DNA of 11,725 nt from an uncultured Actinomycetes bacterium (GCA_903951185.1 CAJBBC010000062.1:1-11725); one strand, 5' to 3'; positions 1-7,322 are shown, numbered from the stretch's first letter. The notes: a model not told the origin generated them from the letters alone. Program-made: numbers and translations.

Positions 1-1
1 C

Positions 2-382
2 ACACCTAACCCGCACGCAGTTGCAATCGTTAACAGTATTTGGGATGCCGGATCACTAGGGGATTATCCTGCCGTAGTCCCAGATAAAACTTTTCCAGAA
101 GGCGTGAACGTTGAATTTGTAGAACCCAAAAGTCCAACGCATATTGCGATGCGTACCCATGAACGCGGTGTTGGTGAAACGTTAGCTTGTGGATCTGGTT
201 CGTGTGCTGCAGCTCAAGTGTGGGCAGATAAAAATGAACTAGAGCCAGGTTGGTCAGTTCAAGTGGATTTACTTGGTGGCACTGTTTATGTTGATCAAGA
301 TTTAACTGGCGCACTTATCCTTCGAGGTCCGGCCAGAATTGTGGCAAGTGGAAATATCTCGCCACAGCTTTGGCAAGGTTAA
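2..382 (+). CDS. dapF: Diaminopimelate epimerase, C-terminal part (5' end outside window)
   Basis: DapF interconverts LL- and meso-diaminopimelate in the cytoplasm, the step that supplies meso-DAP for peptidoglycan and for lysine. The reading frame enters from the left edge and gives 126 residues ending at TAA 380-382. It opens with an NPHAV motif, which in this family follows the first active-site half, then FPEGVNVEF, and the hallmark ERGVGETLACGSGSCAA around bases 158-211. The cysteine at 188-190 in the ACGSG loop is one of the two catalytic acid/base cysteines; its partner would lie upstream of the window. Only 13 bases separate it from hflX, so the two are probably co-transcribed. The internal ATG at 104 is not the true start because the conserved sequence extends upstream of it. 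Identification is secure; only the missing 5' end is unknown. Confidence 0.95.
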   Translation, partial: TPNPHAVAIVNSIWDAGSLGDYPAVVPDKTFPEGVNVEFVEPKSPTHIAMRTHERGVGETLACGSGSCAAAQVWADKNELEPGWSVQVDLLGGTVYVDQDLTGALILRGPARIVASGNISPQLWQG

Positions 383-395
383 CCAGGGTTAAAAC

Positions 396-1781
396 TTGAC
401 TGAATTTTTAGAAGCAGAATTAACTACCGGCGAACAAGAACTTGAATCTCGCGCTGCACTTCGACGAGTTGCAGGTTTATCTACTGAACTCGAAGATGTA
501 ACCGAAGTTGAGTATCGACAACTTCGTCTTGAAAAAGTAGTTCTAATTGGGGTTTGGTCGCAGGGTTCATTCGATGCTACGCAACGGTCAATGGGTGAGT
601 TAGCACAACTTGCGCAAACTGCTGGATCGCAGGTGATGGATGCACTTGTCCAAAAACGCGATAAGCCAGATACTTCGACTTACATCGGCTCTGGAAAATT
701 AGAAGAGTTACGTCAAATAGTTTTAGCAACTGGCGCCGATACGGTTATTTGTAATGGCGAACTTTCACCATCGCAACTTTCCAAAATGGAAAAAGTTGTA
801 AAAGTAAAAGTAGTAGATCGCACGTGGTTAATTCTTGATATTTTTGCTCAGCACGCTAGAAGTCGTGAAGGTAAAGCGCAAGTTAGTTTGGCACAGATGC
901 AATATATGTTGCCAAGGTTACGTGGTTGGGGTGAGTCCCTCTCTCGTCAATCAGGTGGTCGCGTAGGTTCACAAGGTGGCGGTATTGGCACACGTGGTCC
1001 AGGTGAAACAAAACTTGAGACTGACCGCAGACGAATCGGTAAATCGATGGCCAAACTTCGCCGTGAAATAAAAGACATGCATAAAGCTCGGCTCACTCAA
1101 CGCAAAGCGCGCAAGAAGCAACAAATTCCTGCAGTGGCGATAACTGGTTACACAAATTCAGGTAAATCAAGTTTATTAAACCGTCTTACTAACGCCGGAG
1201 TACTTGTCGAAAATTCACTTTTCGCAACTCTTGATCCAACCGTTCGCCAAGCTAAAACTCCAAGCGGACGAGAGTTCACCATCTCAGACACTGTTGGATT
1301 TGTCCGCGAATTGCCACATCAACTAGTTGAAGCTTTTCGGTCAACTCTTGAAGAAGTTGCCGATAGTGAGTTAATCCTGCACGTAGTTGATGGTTCTGAT
1401 CCTGATCCTGAAGGCCAGCTTTCTGCAGTGCGTGCAGTTTTGACTGAGATCGAAGCCAGTAATGTGCCTGAGTTAGTCGTAATCAATAAATGTGACGCGG
1501 CAGACCCATTTGTAATTGATCGCCTGAAACTTCATGAGAAGAACGTTGTTGCAGTTAGTGCATTAACTGGCCAGGGGATAGATGAGTTAGTCGCTCTTAT
1601 TGAAAAGCAATTACCAAAACTTCAGTTCGACATTAAAGTTTTAATACCTTATGACCATGGCGATTTACTTGGTCGAATTTATAAAGAAGGCCATGTAGAT
1701 CATCGTGAAGATACTAATGATGGTGTGCTAATCGTTGGGCAAGTACCAGAAGCTTTAGCTAAACAACTTGAGGCGCTCTAA
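396..1781 (+). CDS. hflX: Ribosome-associated GTPase HflX
   Basis: HflX is a cytoplasmic GTPase that binds 50S/70S ribosomes and in several bacteria splits or rescues stalled ribosomes. The 461 residues show the family order: an HflX N-terminal domain (about 45-150, with the conserved STYIGSGKLEEL), a Gly/Arg-rich linker (GGIGTRGPGETKLETDRRRI), a basic helical stretch, then the G domain. G1 is G251YTNSGKS258, G3 is D298TVG301, G4 is N364KCD367 and a G5-like SAL follows near 389. The start is TTG at 396, preceded by AGGG at 385-388 with 7-base spacing. Length is typical for actinobacterial HflX. The gene lies 13 bases after dapF and its stop overlaps the next start (TAATG), so one operon is likely. 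No key GTPase residue is missing. Confidence 0.96.
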   Translation: MTEFLEAELTTGEQELESRAALRRVAGLSTELEDVTEVEYRQLRLEKVVLIGVWSQGSFDATQRSMGELAQLAQTAGSQVMDALVQKRDKPDTSTYIGSGKLEELRQIVLATGADTVICNGELSPSQLSKMEKVVKVKVVDRTWLILDIFAQHARSREGKAQVSLAQMQYMLPRLRGWGESLSRQSGGRVGSQGGGIGTRGPGETKLETDRRRIGKSMAKLRREIKDMHKARLTQRKARKKQQIPAVAITGYTNSGKSSLLNRLTNAGVLVENSLFATLDPTVRQAKTPSGREFTISDTVGFVRELPHQLVEAFRSTLEEVADSELILHVVDGSDPDPEGQLSAVRAVLTEIEASNVPELVVINKCDAADPFVIDRLKLHEKNVVAVSALTGQGIDELVALIEKQLPKLQFDIKVLIPYDHGDLLGRIYKEGHVDHREDTNDGVLIVGQVPEALAKQLEAL

Positions 1782-3775
1782 TGTCTGATCCAGTAATTGA
1801 AGTGACACAGGCATTGAATGCCGTAGTTGAATCTATTGGCGGCTCACCTCGTACCGGTCAAATAGAGATGGCAAATGCAGTTTCAGATTCTTTTAAAAGT
1901 AATAAGCACTTACTAGTTGAAGCTGGAACCGGTACTGGAAAATCGCTGGGATACATCGTGCCAGCTCTAGTTCGAGCTGCCCAAGGTGTTAAGCCAGATG
2001 GCCGCAATAGAACGGTGATTGCTACTGCAACTTTGGCACTGCAGCGCCAACTTATTGAATCTGATTTACCAGCAGCGACTAAAGCTTTCAAGGCAACTAC
2101 CGGAAAAGACATATCCTTTGCTGTCCTTAAAGGTCGCCATAATTACATTTGTTTAGACCGCTTTCATCGCGGAGTAGATGATCCAGACGATGACCAAGAT
2201 GCCACTTTATTTCAAGAATCAAAATCCACTCTCGGTAAACAGGCTAAGAAATTACGTAAGTGGGTTGACGAGACTTCAACTGGTGACCGCGATGATTATC
2301 AAGATGATGTTGATCCACGAATCTGGCGATCAGTTAGTATTTCAGGCCGCGAGTGTGTAGGCGCAGCCAAATGTCCGTGGGGACAAGAATGTTTTGCTGA
2401 AGCTGCTAAAGCCCAGGCGTTTGCTGCTGATGTAGTGGTCACTAACCACGCGCTATTGGCTATCCACACCATTGAAAATCATCCGCTTATTCCAGATCAT
2501 GACGCCATAGTTATTGATGAGGGTCATGAGTTAGTTGATCGAACTACCACTGCCTTAGCTAACACATTGGATCATCGAGATGTTGGCCGAGCAGCTGGCA
2601 TGGCGCGCAAATACATCAGCACAAGCACCCATGACAAATTAGTCGAACTCGGCGATGACTTAGAAGACATCCTAAATAATTTGAATTCAAGCGGAACAAT
2701 GAGCCGGTTAGAAACTTTGCCACCAGCTTTAACAATTGTTTTAACCGGGATTCGCGAATCAGCAAAACTAGGGGTAACTGAGCTAGGTCCATCTTCACAA
2801 GATGAAATGGATGAAGCCACGGCCAAGCACCGAGCCAGATCTGCGATGAAAGAAGTTTTTGATAACGCAGCTGAAATACTCACGACTGATGAACACAGTG
2901 TCACCTGGTTAGATTTATCGAGAACCGCCACTTTGCACCATGCGCCACTATCGGTTGCGGGCTTTTTACGTGAATCGCTATTTGGTGAACAAACAGTTGT
3001 AATGACTAGCGCCACTTTGCAGGTGGCTGGCTCAATGGAAGCAACTGCAAAAGCAGTTGGTCTAGATGAATCAACTAATTGGACCGGCTTAGATGTCGGC
3101 AGTCCATTTGATTACAGTAAACAAGGTATTTTGTATTGCGCCGCACATCTACCCGGCCCAAGTGCACAAGGATTACCAGAAGAAGCACTTGATGAACTAG
3201 CCGATTTAATTGAGGCAGCCGGCGGACGAACCCTTTCACTATTTTCATCTTGGCGCGGAGTTGAACGAGCCGAAGAATATTTGAAATTACGGTTTAGAGA
3301 TCGCCAAGACCGACCGATAATCGTGGCTCGTAAGGGCGATTCAGTTGCTGACTTAGTTCGGCGTTTTAAAGAAACTCCAGAATCAACTTTGCTAGGCACA
3401 GTTTCACTTTGGCAGGGGATTGATGTACCAGGTAACACCTGCACACTCGTGACTATTGATCGAATTCCATTTCCGCGTCCTGATGATCCAGTTTTTGCTG
3501 CGCGATCTGCACGCATTGATGAAACTGGTGGCTCTGGCTTTAGGTCGGTATCACTACCGAGAGCGGCGCTGCTACTAGCTCAAGGCGTAGGTCGACTAAT
3601 TAGAACTACTGAAGACCGCGGCGTAGTTGCAGTATTAGATAGCCGGTTGGCAACTGCTAATTACGGTTCAGTACTTCGCAAATCCTTGCCACCGTTATGG
3701 TGGACCACAGATAAAGATGCCGTCACATCAGCGTTAATTCGCTTAGATGAAACAGCGTCTGAAGTAACTAAATAA
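1781..3775 (+). CDS. dinG: DinG/XPD-like ATP-dependent DNA helicase with Fe-S cysteines
   Basis: A 664-residue superfamily 2 helicase of the DinG/YoaA/XPD group, 5'-3' DNA helicases that resolve forks, R-loops or damaged duplexes. Walker A is A48GTGTGKS55 and the DEAH-type box is D246EGH249. Motif VI is visible as Q601GVGRLIR, preceded by the conserved GTVSLWQGIDVPG. Four cysteines, C124, C192, C198 and C204, lie between Walker A and DEGH in the spacing expected for the 4Fe-4S domain that couples DNA binding to unwinding. The ATG overlaps the hflX stop by one base, with GAGG at 1770-1773 as ribosome binding site. Proximity to lexA is common in Actinobacteria and suits a DNA-repair role, but no SOS box is seen directly upstream, so it probably follows the dapF-hflX promoter. 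The family is certain; DinG itself versus a YoaA-like paralogue is not resolved. Confidence 0.93.
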   Translation: MSDPVIEVTQALNAVVESIGGSPRTGQIEMANAVSDSFKSNKHLLVEAGTGTGKSLGYIVPALVRAAQGVKPDGRNRTVIATATLALQRQLIESDLPAATKAFKATTGKDISFAVLKGRHNYICLDRFHRGVDDPDDDQDATLFQESKSTLGKQAKKLRKWVDETSTGDRDDYQDDVDPRIWRSVSISGRECVGAAKCPWGQECFAEAAKAQAFAADVVVTNHALLAIHTIENHPLIPDHDAIVIDEGHELVDRTTTALANTLDHRDVGRAAGMARKYISTSTHDKLVELGDDLEDILNNLNSSGTMSRLETLPPALTIVLTGIRESAKLGVTELGPSSQDEMDEATAKHRARSAMKEVFDNAAEILTTDEHSVTWLDLSRTATLHHAPLSVAGFLRESLFGEQTVVMTSATLQVAGSMEATAKAVGLDESTNWTGLDVGSPFDYSKQGILYCAAHLPGPSAQGLPEEALDELADLIEAAGGRTLSLFSSWRGVERAEEYLKLRFRDRQDRPIIVARKGDSVADLVRRFKETPESTLLGTVSLWQGIDVPGNTCTLVTIDRIPFPRPDDPVFAARSARIDETGGSGFRSVSLPRAALLLAQGVGRLIRTTEDRGVVAVLDSRLATANYGSVLRKSLPPLWWTTDKDAVTSALIRLDETASEVTK

Positions 3776-3808
3776 CCTGATAAATTTCTTACTGACTTAG
3801 GAGTAATT

Positions 3809-4192
3809 GTGCGTAAATTGGTTTTGGTAACTGCTGCTGTATTTATGGCTTCAGCCCTAAGTGCTTGTTCAGCTAGCGATTCTGAAACGCCACAGAGTTC
3901 AGCAAGTGCTGGTGCTTGGACAACTCAGCAACAGAGTTACTTACAAGAAATTTATGCATCAGGTTTAGCTGCAAATGATGTACTGCCAGAAGATGTTTAC
4001 ATTGGTCTGGCTGACATTGTTTGCCAAGGTTTAACTCAAGGAACTAAAGCAGATGCATTACTTGCTTTATTAGCCACAACTGCAGAGCAAAATGGCCTAC
4101 CAGCAACTGATCGTGCGGTGTTTGGACCAACAGTGGCAGCTGCTGCCGTCACCTACGTATGTCCAGAGAACATTACTAAATTAGTTGAGTAA
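3809..4192 (+). CDS. Small secreted lipoprotein, DUF732-like
   Basis: A 127-residue exported protein. A GTG start is set by a strong AGGAG at 3799-3803, five bases upstream. The N-terminus has a short basic region (MRK), a hydrophobic core and a lipobox LSAC with the lipidated cysteine at residue 20, so it is probably anchored on the outer face of the membrane. A Ser/Thr-rich linker follows (about 21-38), then a mostly helical domain with two cysteines, C72 (DIVCQG) and C118 (YVCPEN). One cysteine in a helix after an Ala/Leu segment and a terminal Y-x-C-P resemble the DUF732 fold of mycobacterial secreted proteins, where the two are disulfide-bonded; that assignment is by eye. Molecular function is unknown. 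The gene starts 33 bases after the helicase and ends at a bidirectional terminator, so it is probably the last gene of the cluster. Confidence 0.82.
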   Translation: MRKLVLVTAAVFMASALSACSASDSETPQSSASAGAWTTQQQSYLQEIYASGLAANDVLPEDVYIGLADIVCQGLTQGTKADALLALLATTAEQNGLPATDRAVFGPTVAAAAVTYVCPENITKLVE

Positions 4193-4218
4193 GACTTCAA
4201 CAAAAATGTCGACAAATA

Positions 4219-4258
4219 AAAACGCGCCTTCGGAACCAAGTTTCCTCTAGCGCGTTTT
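4219..4258. terminator. Bidirectional intrinsic terminator between the lipoprotein gene and lexA
   Basis: A perfect 9-bp stem, AAAACGCGC (4219-4227) with GCGCGTTTT (4250-4258), encloses a 22-base loop that can itself pair GGAA (4232-4235) with TTCC (4242-4245). The stem reads out to a T run on the plus strand and, because the left arm starts with four A, to a T run on the minus strand. It sits between the stops of two convergent genes and can serve both. Confidence 0.85.
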
Positions 4259-4271
4259 AGGGTCGTAAGTT

Positions 4272-4979
4272 CTAGACCTTACGAAGTACTGAAACTACCT
4301 TGCCCATGATCGTGGCTTGATCACCCAAGATTGGTTCGTAAGCCGGATTATGTGGCATTAACCAAACATGACCATCACGTTTTTTGAAAGTCTTAACTGT
4401 TGCTTCATCATCAAGTAACGCAGCAACGATGTCACCGCTTTCACAAGTTGGCTGACGGCGAACTACAACAAAGTCGCCGTCGCAAATCGCGGCATCAACC
4501 ATTGAGTCGCCAACAACTTTAAGCATGAACAATTCACCTTCACCAACAAGTGATTTAGGTAGTGGGAAAATTTCTTCAACAGATTGTTCAGCTAAAATTG
4601 GTCCACCAGCAGCAATACGTCCAACAAGTGGAACATAAGCTGCATTAGGTGTTAAGTCCATATCGGCTAAGTGTTCTGGAATACCGGCAACTTCTGGACC
4701 GTGTATATCTAATGCACGAGCACGTGATGTATCTCGAGTTATGAAACCCTTTTTCTGAAGCACACCAAGTTGATGTTGCACACTAGATGGACTAGCTAAG
4801 CCCACAGCTTCGGCAATTTCTCGCACACTTGGTGGGTAGCCGCGTTCAGCTGCGGTGGTGGTGATCATTTCAAGGATTAAGCGCTGCCGAGGAGTTAATC
4901 CATCAGTATCTTCAGCGCCGTCGGGTAACGACACGACTTGAGCATCATCTTTCGCAGCCATAACCTTGCCTTTTCTCAT
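4272..4979 (-). CDS. lexA: SOS transcriptional repressor LexA
   Basis: LexA represses DNA-damage genes and is inactivated by RecA-stimulated self-cleavage. The 235 residues carry the winged helix-turn-helix (LTPRQRLILEMI at about 28-39, then GYPPSVREIAEAVGLASPSS around 47-66) and the C-terminal S24-type protease domain. The cleavage bond is A124-G125 in GRIAAGGP. The catalytic serine is S159 in VVGDSM and the catalytic lysine is K196 in ATVKTFK. All elements are intact, so autoproteolysis should work. Two starts are possible: ATG at 4979 (AGGG four bases upstream) or ATG at 4961, residue 7 (AAAAGG seven bases upstream); both leave the domains complete. The gene is divergent from a LysM protein and its upstream region holds three SOS boxes, implying autoregulation. 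Confidence 0.97.
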   Translation of the reverse strand: MRKGKVMAAKDDAQVVSLPDGAEDTDGLTPRQRLILEMITTTAAERGYPPSVREIAEAVGLASPSSVQHQLGVLQKKGFITRDTSRARALDIHGPEVAGIPEHLADMDLTPNAAYVPLVGRIAAGGPILAEQSVEEIFPLPKSLVGEGELFMLKVVGDSMVDAAICDGDFVVVRRQPTCESGDIVAALLDDEATVKTFKKRDGHVWLMPHNPAYEPILGDQATIMGKVVSVLRKV

Positions 4980-5018
4980 AAAACCCTGAAAAACGGGGAA
5001 TTTCGGGGTGTTGATGCC

Positions 5019-5047
5019 AATTTAGCCTAATTTTGGAAAATATTCAA
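5019..5047 (-). promoter_or_regulatory. Candidate lexA promoter overlapping SOS box 1
   Basis: On the minus strand TTGAAT (5042-5047) and TAAATT (5019-5024) are separated by exactly 17 bases, each matching four of six bases of the -35 and -10 consensus. The -35 element lies at the edge of SOS box 1, so LexA bound there would block polymerase. Placement is by eye. Confidence 0.45.
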
Positions 5048-5059
5048 ACATTTGTTCGA
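5044..5059. promoter_or_regulatory. SOS box 1 (LexA operator), one mismatch
   Basis: TCAAACATTTGTTCGA matches the Gram-positive/actinobacterial SOS consensus TCGAAC-RNNY-GTTCGA at all fixed positions except one (A for G at 5046). It lies closest to lexA and overlaps its candidate -35 element, so it is probably the autoregulatory operator. Confidence 0.8.
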
Positions 5060-5066
5060 ATAGAAC

Positions 5067-5096
5067 TTGCTTTGTGTCGGACTTGGGGTGTAGAAA
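5067..5096 (+). promoter_or_regulatory. Candidate promoter of the LysM gene
   Basis: TTGCTT (5067-5072) and TAGAAA (5091-5096) have an 18-base spacer. A start point about 7 bases downstream would fall inside SOS box 2, consistent with LexA repression. Both hexamers are imperfect and placement is tentative. Confidence 0.33.
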
Positions 5097-5112
5097 TAGA
5101 ACATACGTTCTA
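5097..5112. promoter_or_regulatory. SOS box 2 (LexA operator), symmetric variant
   Basis: TAGAACATACGTTCTA keeps the essential GAAC-N4-GTTC core (5099-5110) and is a symmetric site, with TA flanks in place of the usual TC/GA. It ends one base before SOS box 3, so two LexA dimers could bind side by side. Confidence 0.72.
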
Positions 5113-5113
5113 A

Positions 5114-5129
5114 TCGAACAGATGTTCGA
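5114..5129. promoter_or_regulatory. SOS box 3 (LexA operator), perfect consensus
   Basis: TCGAACAGATGTTCGA matches TCGAAC-RNNY-GTTCGA at every position. It ends 49 bases before the LysM start codon and downstream of the candidate promoter, a position typical for strong repression of a damage-induced gene. Confidence 0.93.
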
Positions 5130-5167
5130 ACGGAAAGTACCAAGATTCGGTGAAAACCGGTTAAAAC

Positions 5168-5173
5168 AGGAGA
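5168..5173 (+). promoter_or_regulatory. Ribosome binding site fixing the LysM start
   Basis: AGGAGA lies five bases before ATG 5179. It decides the start: the same frame is open upstream to a GTG at 5074, but that extension runs through SOS boxes 2 and 3 and has no comparable site. Confidence 0.8.
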
Positions 5174-5178
5174 TAGAA

Positions 5179-5571
5179 ATGGCACTTGTAACTGCGAACG
5201 CAGCTCTTCCTATGCAAGCAACTCGACCTAACCATCTAGTACTGGTTCAGGATCAGTCGTTTCGGGTTCAAAAACAACCTATTCGTTTAACTAGGCGTGG
5301 TCGTCGAGTGGTTGCCTTGTTGGCAATCATCCCAATCGCTTTAACTTTTCTATTAATAGGTATGCGCGGCGCTGTTGCTACTGACGGCTCTATTCAATCA
5401 GAAACCCAATCAGTTGTAGTTAAGCCGGGTCAGTCGCTTTGGGATGTGGCCGTAGCCATCAGTCCCAATACTGACCCACGGGAAACTATTTGGCTGATTC
5501 AGCAACTAAACACTATGGAAACAAGCGAAGTTCTGGCTGGCCAAGCTTTGGTTGTTCCTAAATTCAACTGA
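5179..5571 (+). CDS. SOS-controlled membrane-anchored LysM protein (DivS/Rv2719c-like division suppressor)
   Basis: A 130-residue protein with a polar cytoplasmic N-terminus (1-43, ending in the basic RLTRRGRR), one membrane helix (about 44-66) and an extracytoplasmic LysM domain (about 78-127: VVVKPGQSLWDVA ... VLAGQALVVPK) expected to bind peptidoglycan. No catalytic domain is present. Divergence from lexA and three SOS boxes upstream match C. glutamicum divS and M. tuberculosis Rv2719c, and the Bacillus lexA/yneA pair by analogy. Those LysM proteins are induced by DNA damage and delay septation. The inferred role is therefore halting cell division while DNA is repaired. The start is ATG 5179, with AGGAGA five bases upstream. 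Domain and regulation are clear from the sequence; the division-inhibitor function is inferred from context. Confidence 0.85.
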   Translation: MALVTANAALPMQATRPNHLVLVQDQSFRVQKQPIRLTRRGRRVVALLAIIPIALTFLLIGMRGAVATDGSIQSETQSVVVKPGQSLWDVAVAISPNTDPRETIWLIQQLNTMETSEVLAGQALVVPKFN

Positions 5572-5620
5572 AGCAATAGCGCAAATTCCGCACTTAATGA
5601 GTCGCAGCGGAGTAGCGTGA

Positions 5621-5655
5621 CATTTCAGGTGAGCAATATATGCGCATCCTAAATG
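5621..5655 (+). other. Imperfect inverted repeat upstream of the permease gene
   Basis: CATTTCAGG (5621-5629) pairs with CCTAAATG (5648-5655) across one bulged C, giving 8 bp around an 18-base loop. It ends 22 bases before the permease ATG and lies in the leader or promoter region. It could be an operator or an RNA hairpin; it resembles no riboswitch that I recognise. No clear terminator follows the LysM gene, so read-through into the permease is possible. Confidence 0.3.
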
Positions 5656-5677
5656 ACAGGTTAAGTAGGAGCGACTT

Positions 5678-7141
5678 ATGTCACAACATGCCACAGATGC
5701 CGAGCATCTGGCTAGTTTGGGTTATAAATCTGAATTCAAACGAGAGATGAGCTTGTGGGAGAATTTCTCATTGGGCTTCACATATCTTTCCCCAGTAGTA
5801 GGCGTATATAGCCTCTTTGCACTGGCGCTAGCCGCCGGTGGACCACCGATGATCTTTTGGGTTCTAATCTGTGGTGTCGGACAATTTCTTGTCGCATTAG
5901 TTTTTAGCGAAATCGTTTCGCAATTTCCGATTGCCGGTGGTGTTTATCCATGGGCACGAAGGCTCTGGGGCAAAGGCTATGCCTGGATGACTGGCTGGAT
6001 TTATGGCTTTGCATTAATCGCAACCATTGCCTCTGTTACTTATGGTGCTGGCCCGTTTATTGCTGGACTATTCGGCATGGAATCAAATCAAAATACAACA
6101 ATTGCACTTGCTATCGGATTGATTTTAGTTGTTACGGCAATCAACTTCGGTGGTACTAAATTGCTTGGTCGCGTAGCTTTCTTTGGCTTCGTTGCTGAAC
6201 TAGTGGGCGCCTTAATCGTTGGTGTCGTGCTTTTAGTGACTCATCGCGAACAAGCATTCGGTGTAATTTTTGACACTTCTTTGATTACAGCCGGTGGCAC
6301 AAGTTACACAACTGCATTTATGGGTGCAGCGTTAATCGGCCTTTATTTGTATTACGGGTTCGAAGCTTGTGGCGATGTGGCTGAAGAAGTTAAAAATCCT
6401 GGCCTAGTAATTCCGCAGGCCATGCGCATGACACTTTACATCGGTGGTGCAGCATCACTATTTATAACATACGCTTTAATTTTGTCTGTTGCAGACATCG
6501 GCGCAGTAATCAGCGGTGAAAATGCTGATCCAATCGGACAATCACTTTCTGAAGCATTCGGCGCAACTGGCGCACGTGCGATTCAGGGAATTGTCGTGAT
6601 TTCATTCTTCTCATGTGCATTGAGTCTGCAAGCAGCTGCAAGTCGCTTGATTTACTCATACGCCCGTGACGAAATGATTTTTGCACGTAAAGCATTATCA
6701 AGAATGAATTCAAATACCGGTATGGCTCCAGTTGCACTAGTCACAGCTGCAGTACTTCCAATTGTGTTTGTTTTGACTGACCTGTATTTACCTGGCGGAA
6801 TTTTCCGTTTGGTTGCTTTTGCTTCCGCAGGTATTTACATCGCATTCCAAATGGTTGTGCTTGCTGCATTGCGTGCGCGCTTATCAGGCTGGAAGCCATC
6901 AGGTAAATGGTCTATGGGAGGTGCCGGAACTTTAGTTAATGTGATTGCACTTGCTTATGGTTTATTTGCGATATATCTAATGCTTAAGTCATACGGTATT
7001 GAAGATGGCACATTCGTAGATAACTACATTGTGGCAGTAGAAGTTGCCATCGTTGTAATAGTCGGCCTTGGCTACATGCTGATAAGTGGAGCTCATAAAA
7101 AGAGTGACACTCCAGCTGGAGATGCAATAAGTCGACGTTAA
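5678..7141 (+). CDS. APC-superfamily amino acid/amine permease
   Basis: A 487-residue inner-membrane secondary transporter with about 12 hydrophobic segments and short polar ends, the usual size of the family. Family marks are SLWENFSLGFTYLSPVVG at TM1 (about 26-43), SEIVSQFPIAGGVYPW after TM2 (77-92) and the loop GFEACGDVAEEVKNP (about 228-242). These point to the amino acid/choline transporter branch (GABA, amino acid, choline or other amines). The substrate cannot be told from sequence; proton-coupled uptake of an amino acid or amine is most likely. ATG 5678 has AGGAG at 5667-5671, six bases upstream. A strong hairpin terminator follows directly. It lies beside the SOS divergon, in the place often held by nrdR in other Actinobacteria, with no visible functional link. 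Confidence 0.9.
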   Translation: MSQHATDAEHLASLGYKSEFKREMSLWENFSLGFTYLSPVVGVYSLFALALAAGGPPMIFWVLICGVGQFLVALVFSEIVSQFPIAGGVYPWARRLWGKGYAWMTGWIYGFALIATIASVTYGAGPFIAGLFGMESNQNTTIALAIGLILVVTAINFGGTKLLGRVAFFGFVAELVGALIVGVVLLVTHREQAFGVIFDTSLITAGGTSYTTAFMGAALIGLYLYYGFEACGDVAEEVKNPGLVIPQAMRMTLYIGGAASLFITYALILSVADIGAVISGENADPIGQSLSEAFGATGARAIQGIVVISFFSCALSLQAAASRLIYSYARDEMIFARKALSRMNSNTGMAPVALVTAAVLPIVFVLTDLYLPGGIFRLVAFASAGIYIAFQMVVLAALRARLSGWKPSGKWSMGGAGTLVNVIALAYGLFAIYLMLKSYGIEDGTFVDNYIVAVEVAIVVIVGLGYMLISGAHKKSDTPAGDAISRR

Positions 7142-7152
7142 TCAGTCAGCAA

Positions 7153-7192
7153 AATAAAACAGGTCCTGAATTGTTTCAGGACCTGTTTTATT
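7153..7192. terminator. Strong bidirectional terminator after the permease
   Basis: An 18-bp perfect stem (7153-7170 with 7175-7192) closes on the four-base loop TTGT. The core AACAGGTCCTGAA/TTCAGGACCTGTT is flanked by A on the left arm and T on the right, so it ends in a T run on both strands. It starts 11 bases after the permease stop. Confidence 0.93.
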
Positions 7193-7209
7193 GTCGGATC
7201 TGAAACTTA

Positions 7210-7243
7210 TCGAAACGAATGTTCGCTTAAACGAACTTTTCGA
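7210..7243 (+). other. Two-step hairpin in the permease-adhesin gap
   Basis: An inner stem GTTCG/CGAAC (7221-7225 with 7232-7236, loop CTTAAA) is extended by an outer stem TCGAAA/TTTCGA (7210-7215 with 7238-7243), with a 5-base and a 1-base bulge between them. It could be part of an untranslated RNA ending at the terminator at 7322. Function unknown. Confidence 0.35.
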
Positions 7244-7282
7244 GGTTCACTGAATTTGGTCTTGCAATAATCCTGTTTCAAG

Positions 7283-7322
7283 AACTCCCGCTCTAGCCCG
7301 AACTCTAGAGTGGGAGTTTTTT
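7283..7322 (+). terminator. Second intrinsic terminator, with no gene immediately upstream
   Basis: AACTCCCGCTCTAG (7283-7296) pairs with CTAGAGTGGGAGTT (7305-7318): 14 positions with one G·T wobble, an 8-base loop, and a run of six T at 7317-7322. Form and T run are those of a plus-strand terminator. It cannot belong to the permease, which already has its own terminator ending at 7192. Confidence 0.82.

Noticed and set aside
2572..3516. Minus-strand open frames of 60-147 codons inside the helicase gene
   Set aside because: Ser/Ala-rich antisense frames with no domain or ribosome binding site; the helicase motifs prove the plus strand.
5074..5178. Extension of the LysM frame upstream to GTG 5074
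   Set aside because: The extra 35 codons run through SOS boxes 2 and 3 and lack a good ribosome binding site, while ATG 5179 has AGGAGA at ideal spacing.
7206..7226. Possible fourth SOS box around GTTC at 7221
   Set aside because: The left half has three mismatches to TCGAAC, and the other GTTC/GAAC pair there has the wrong order and spacing for LexA.
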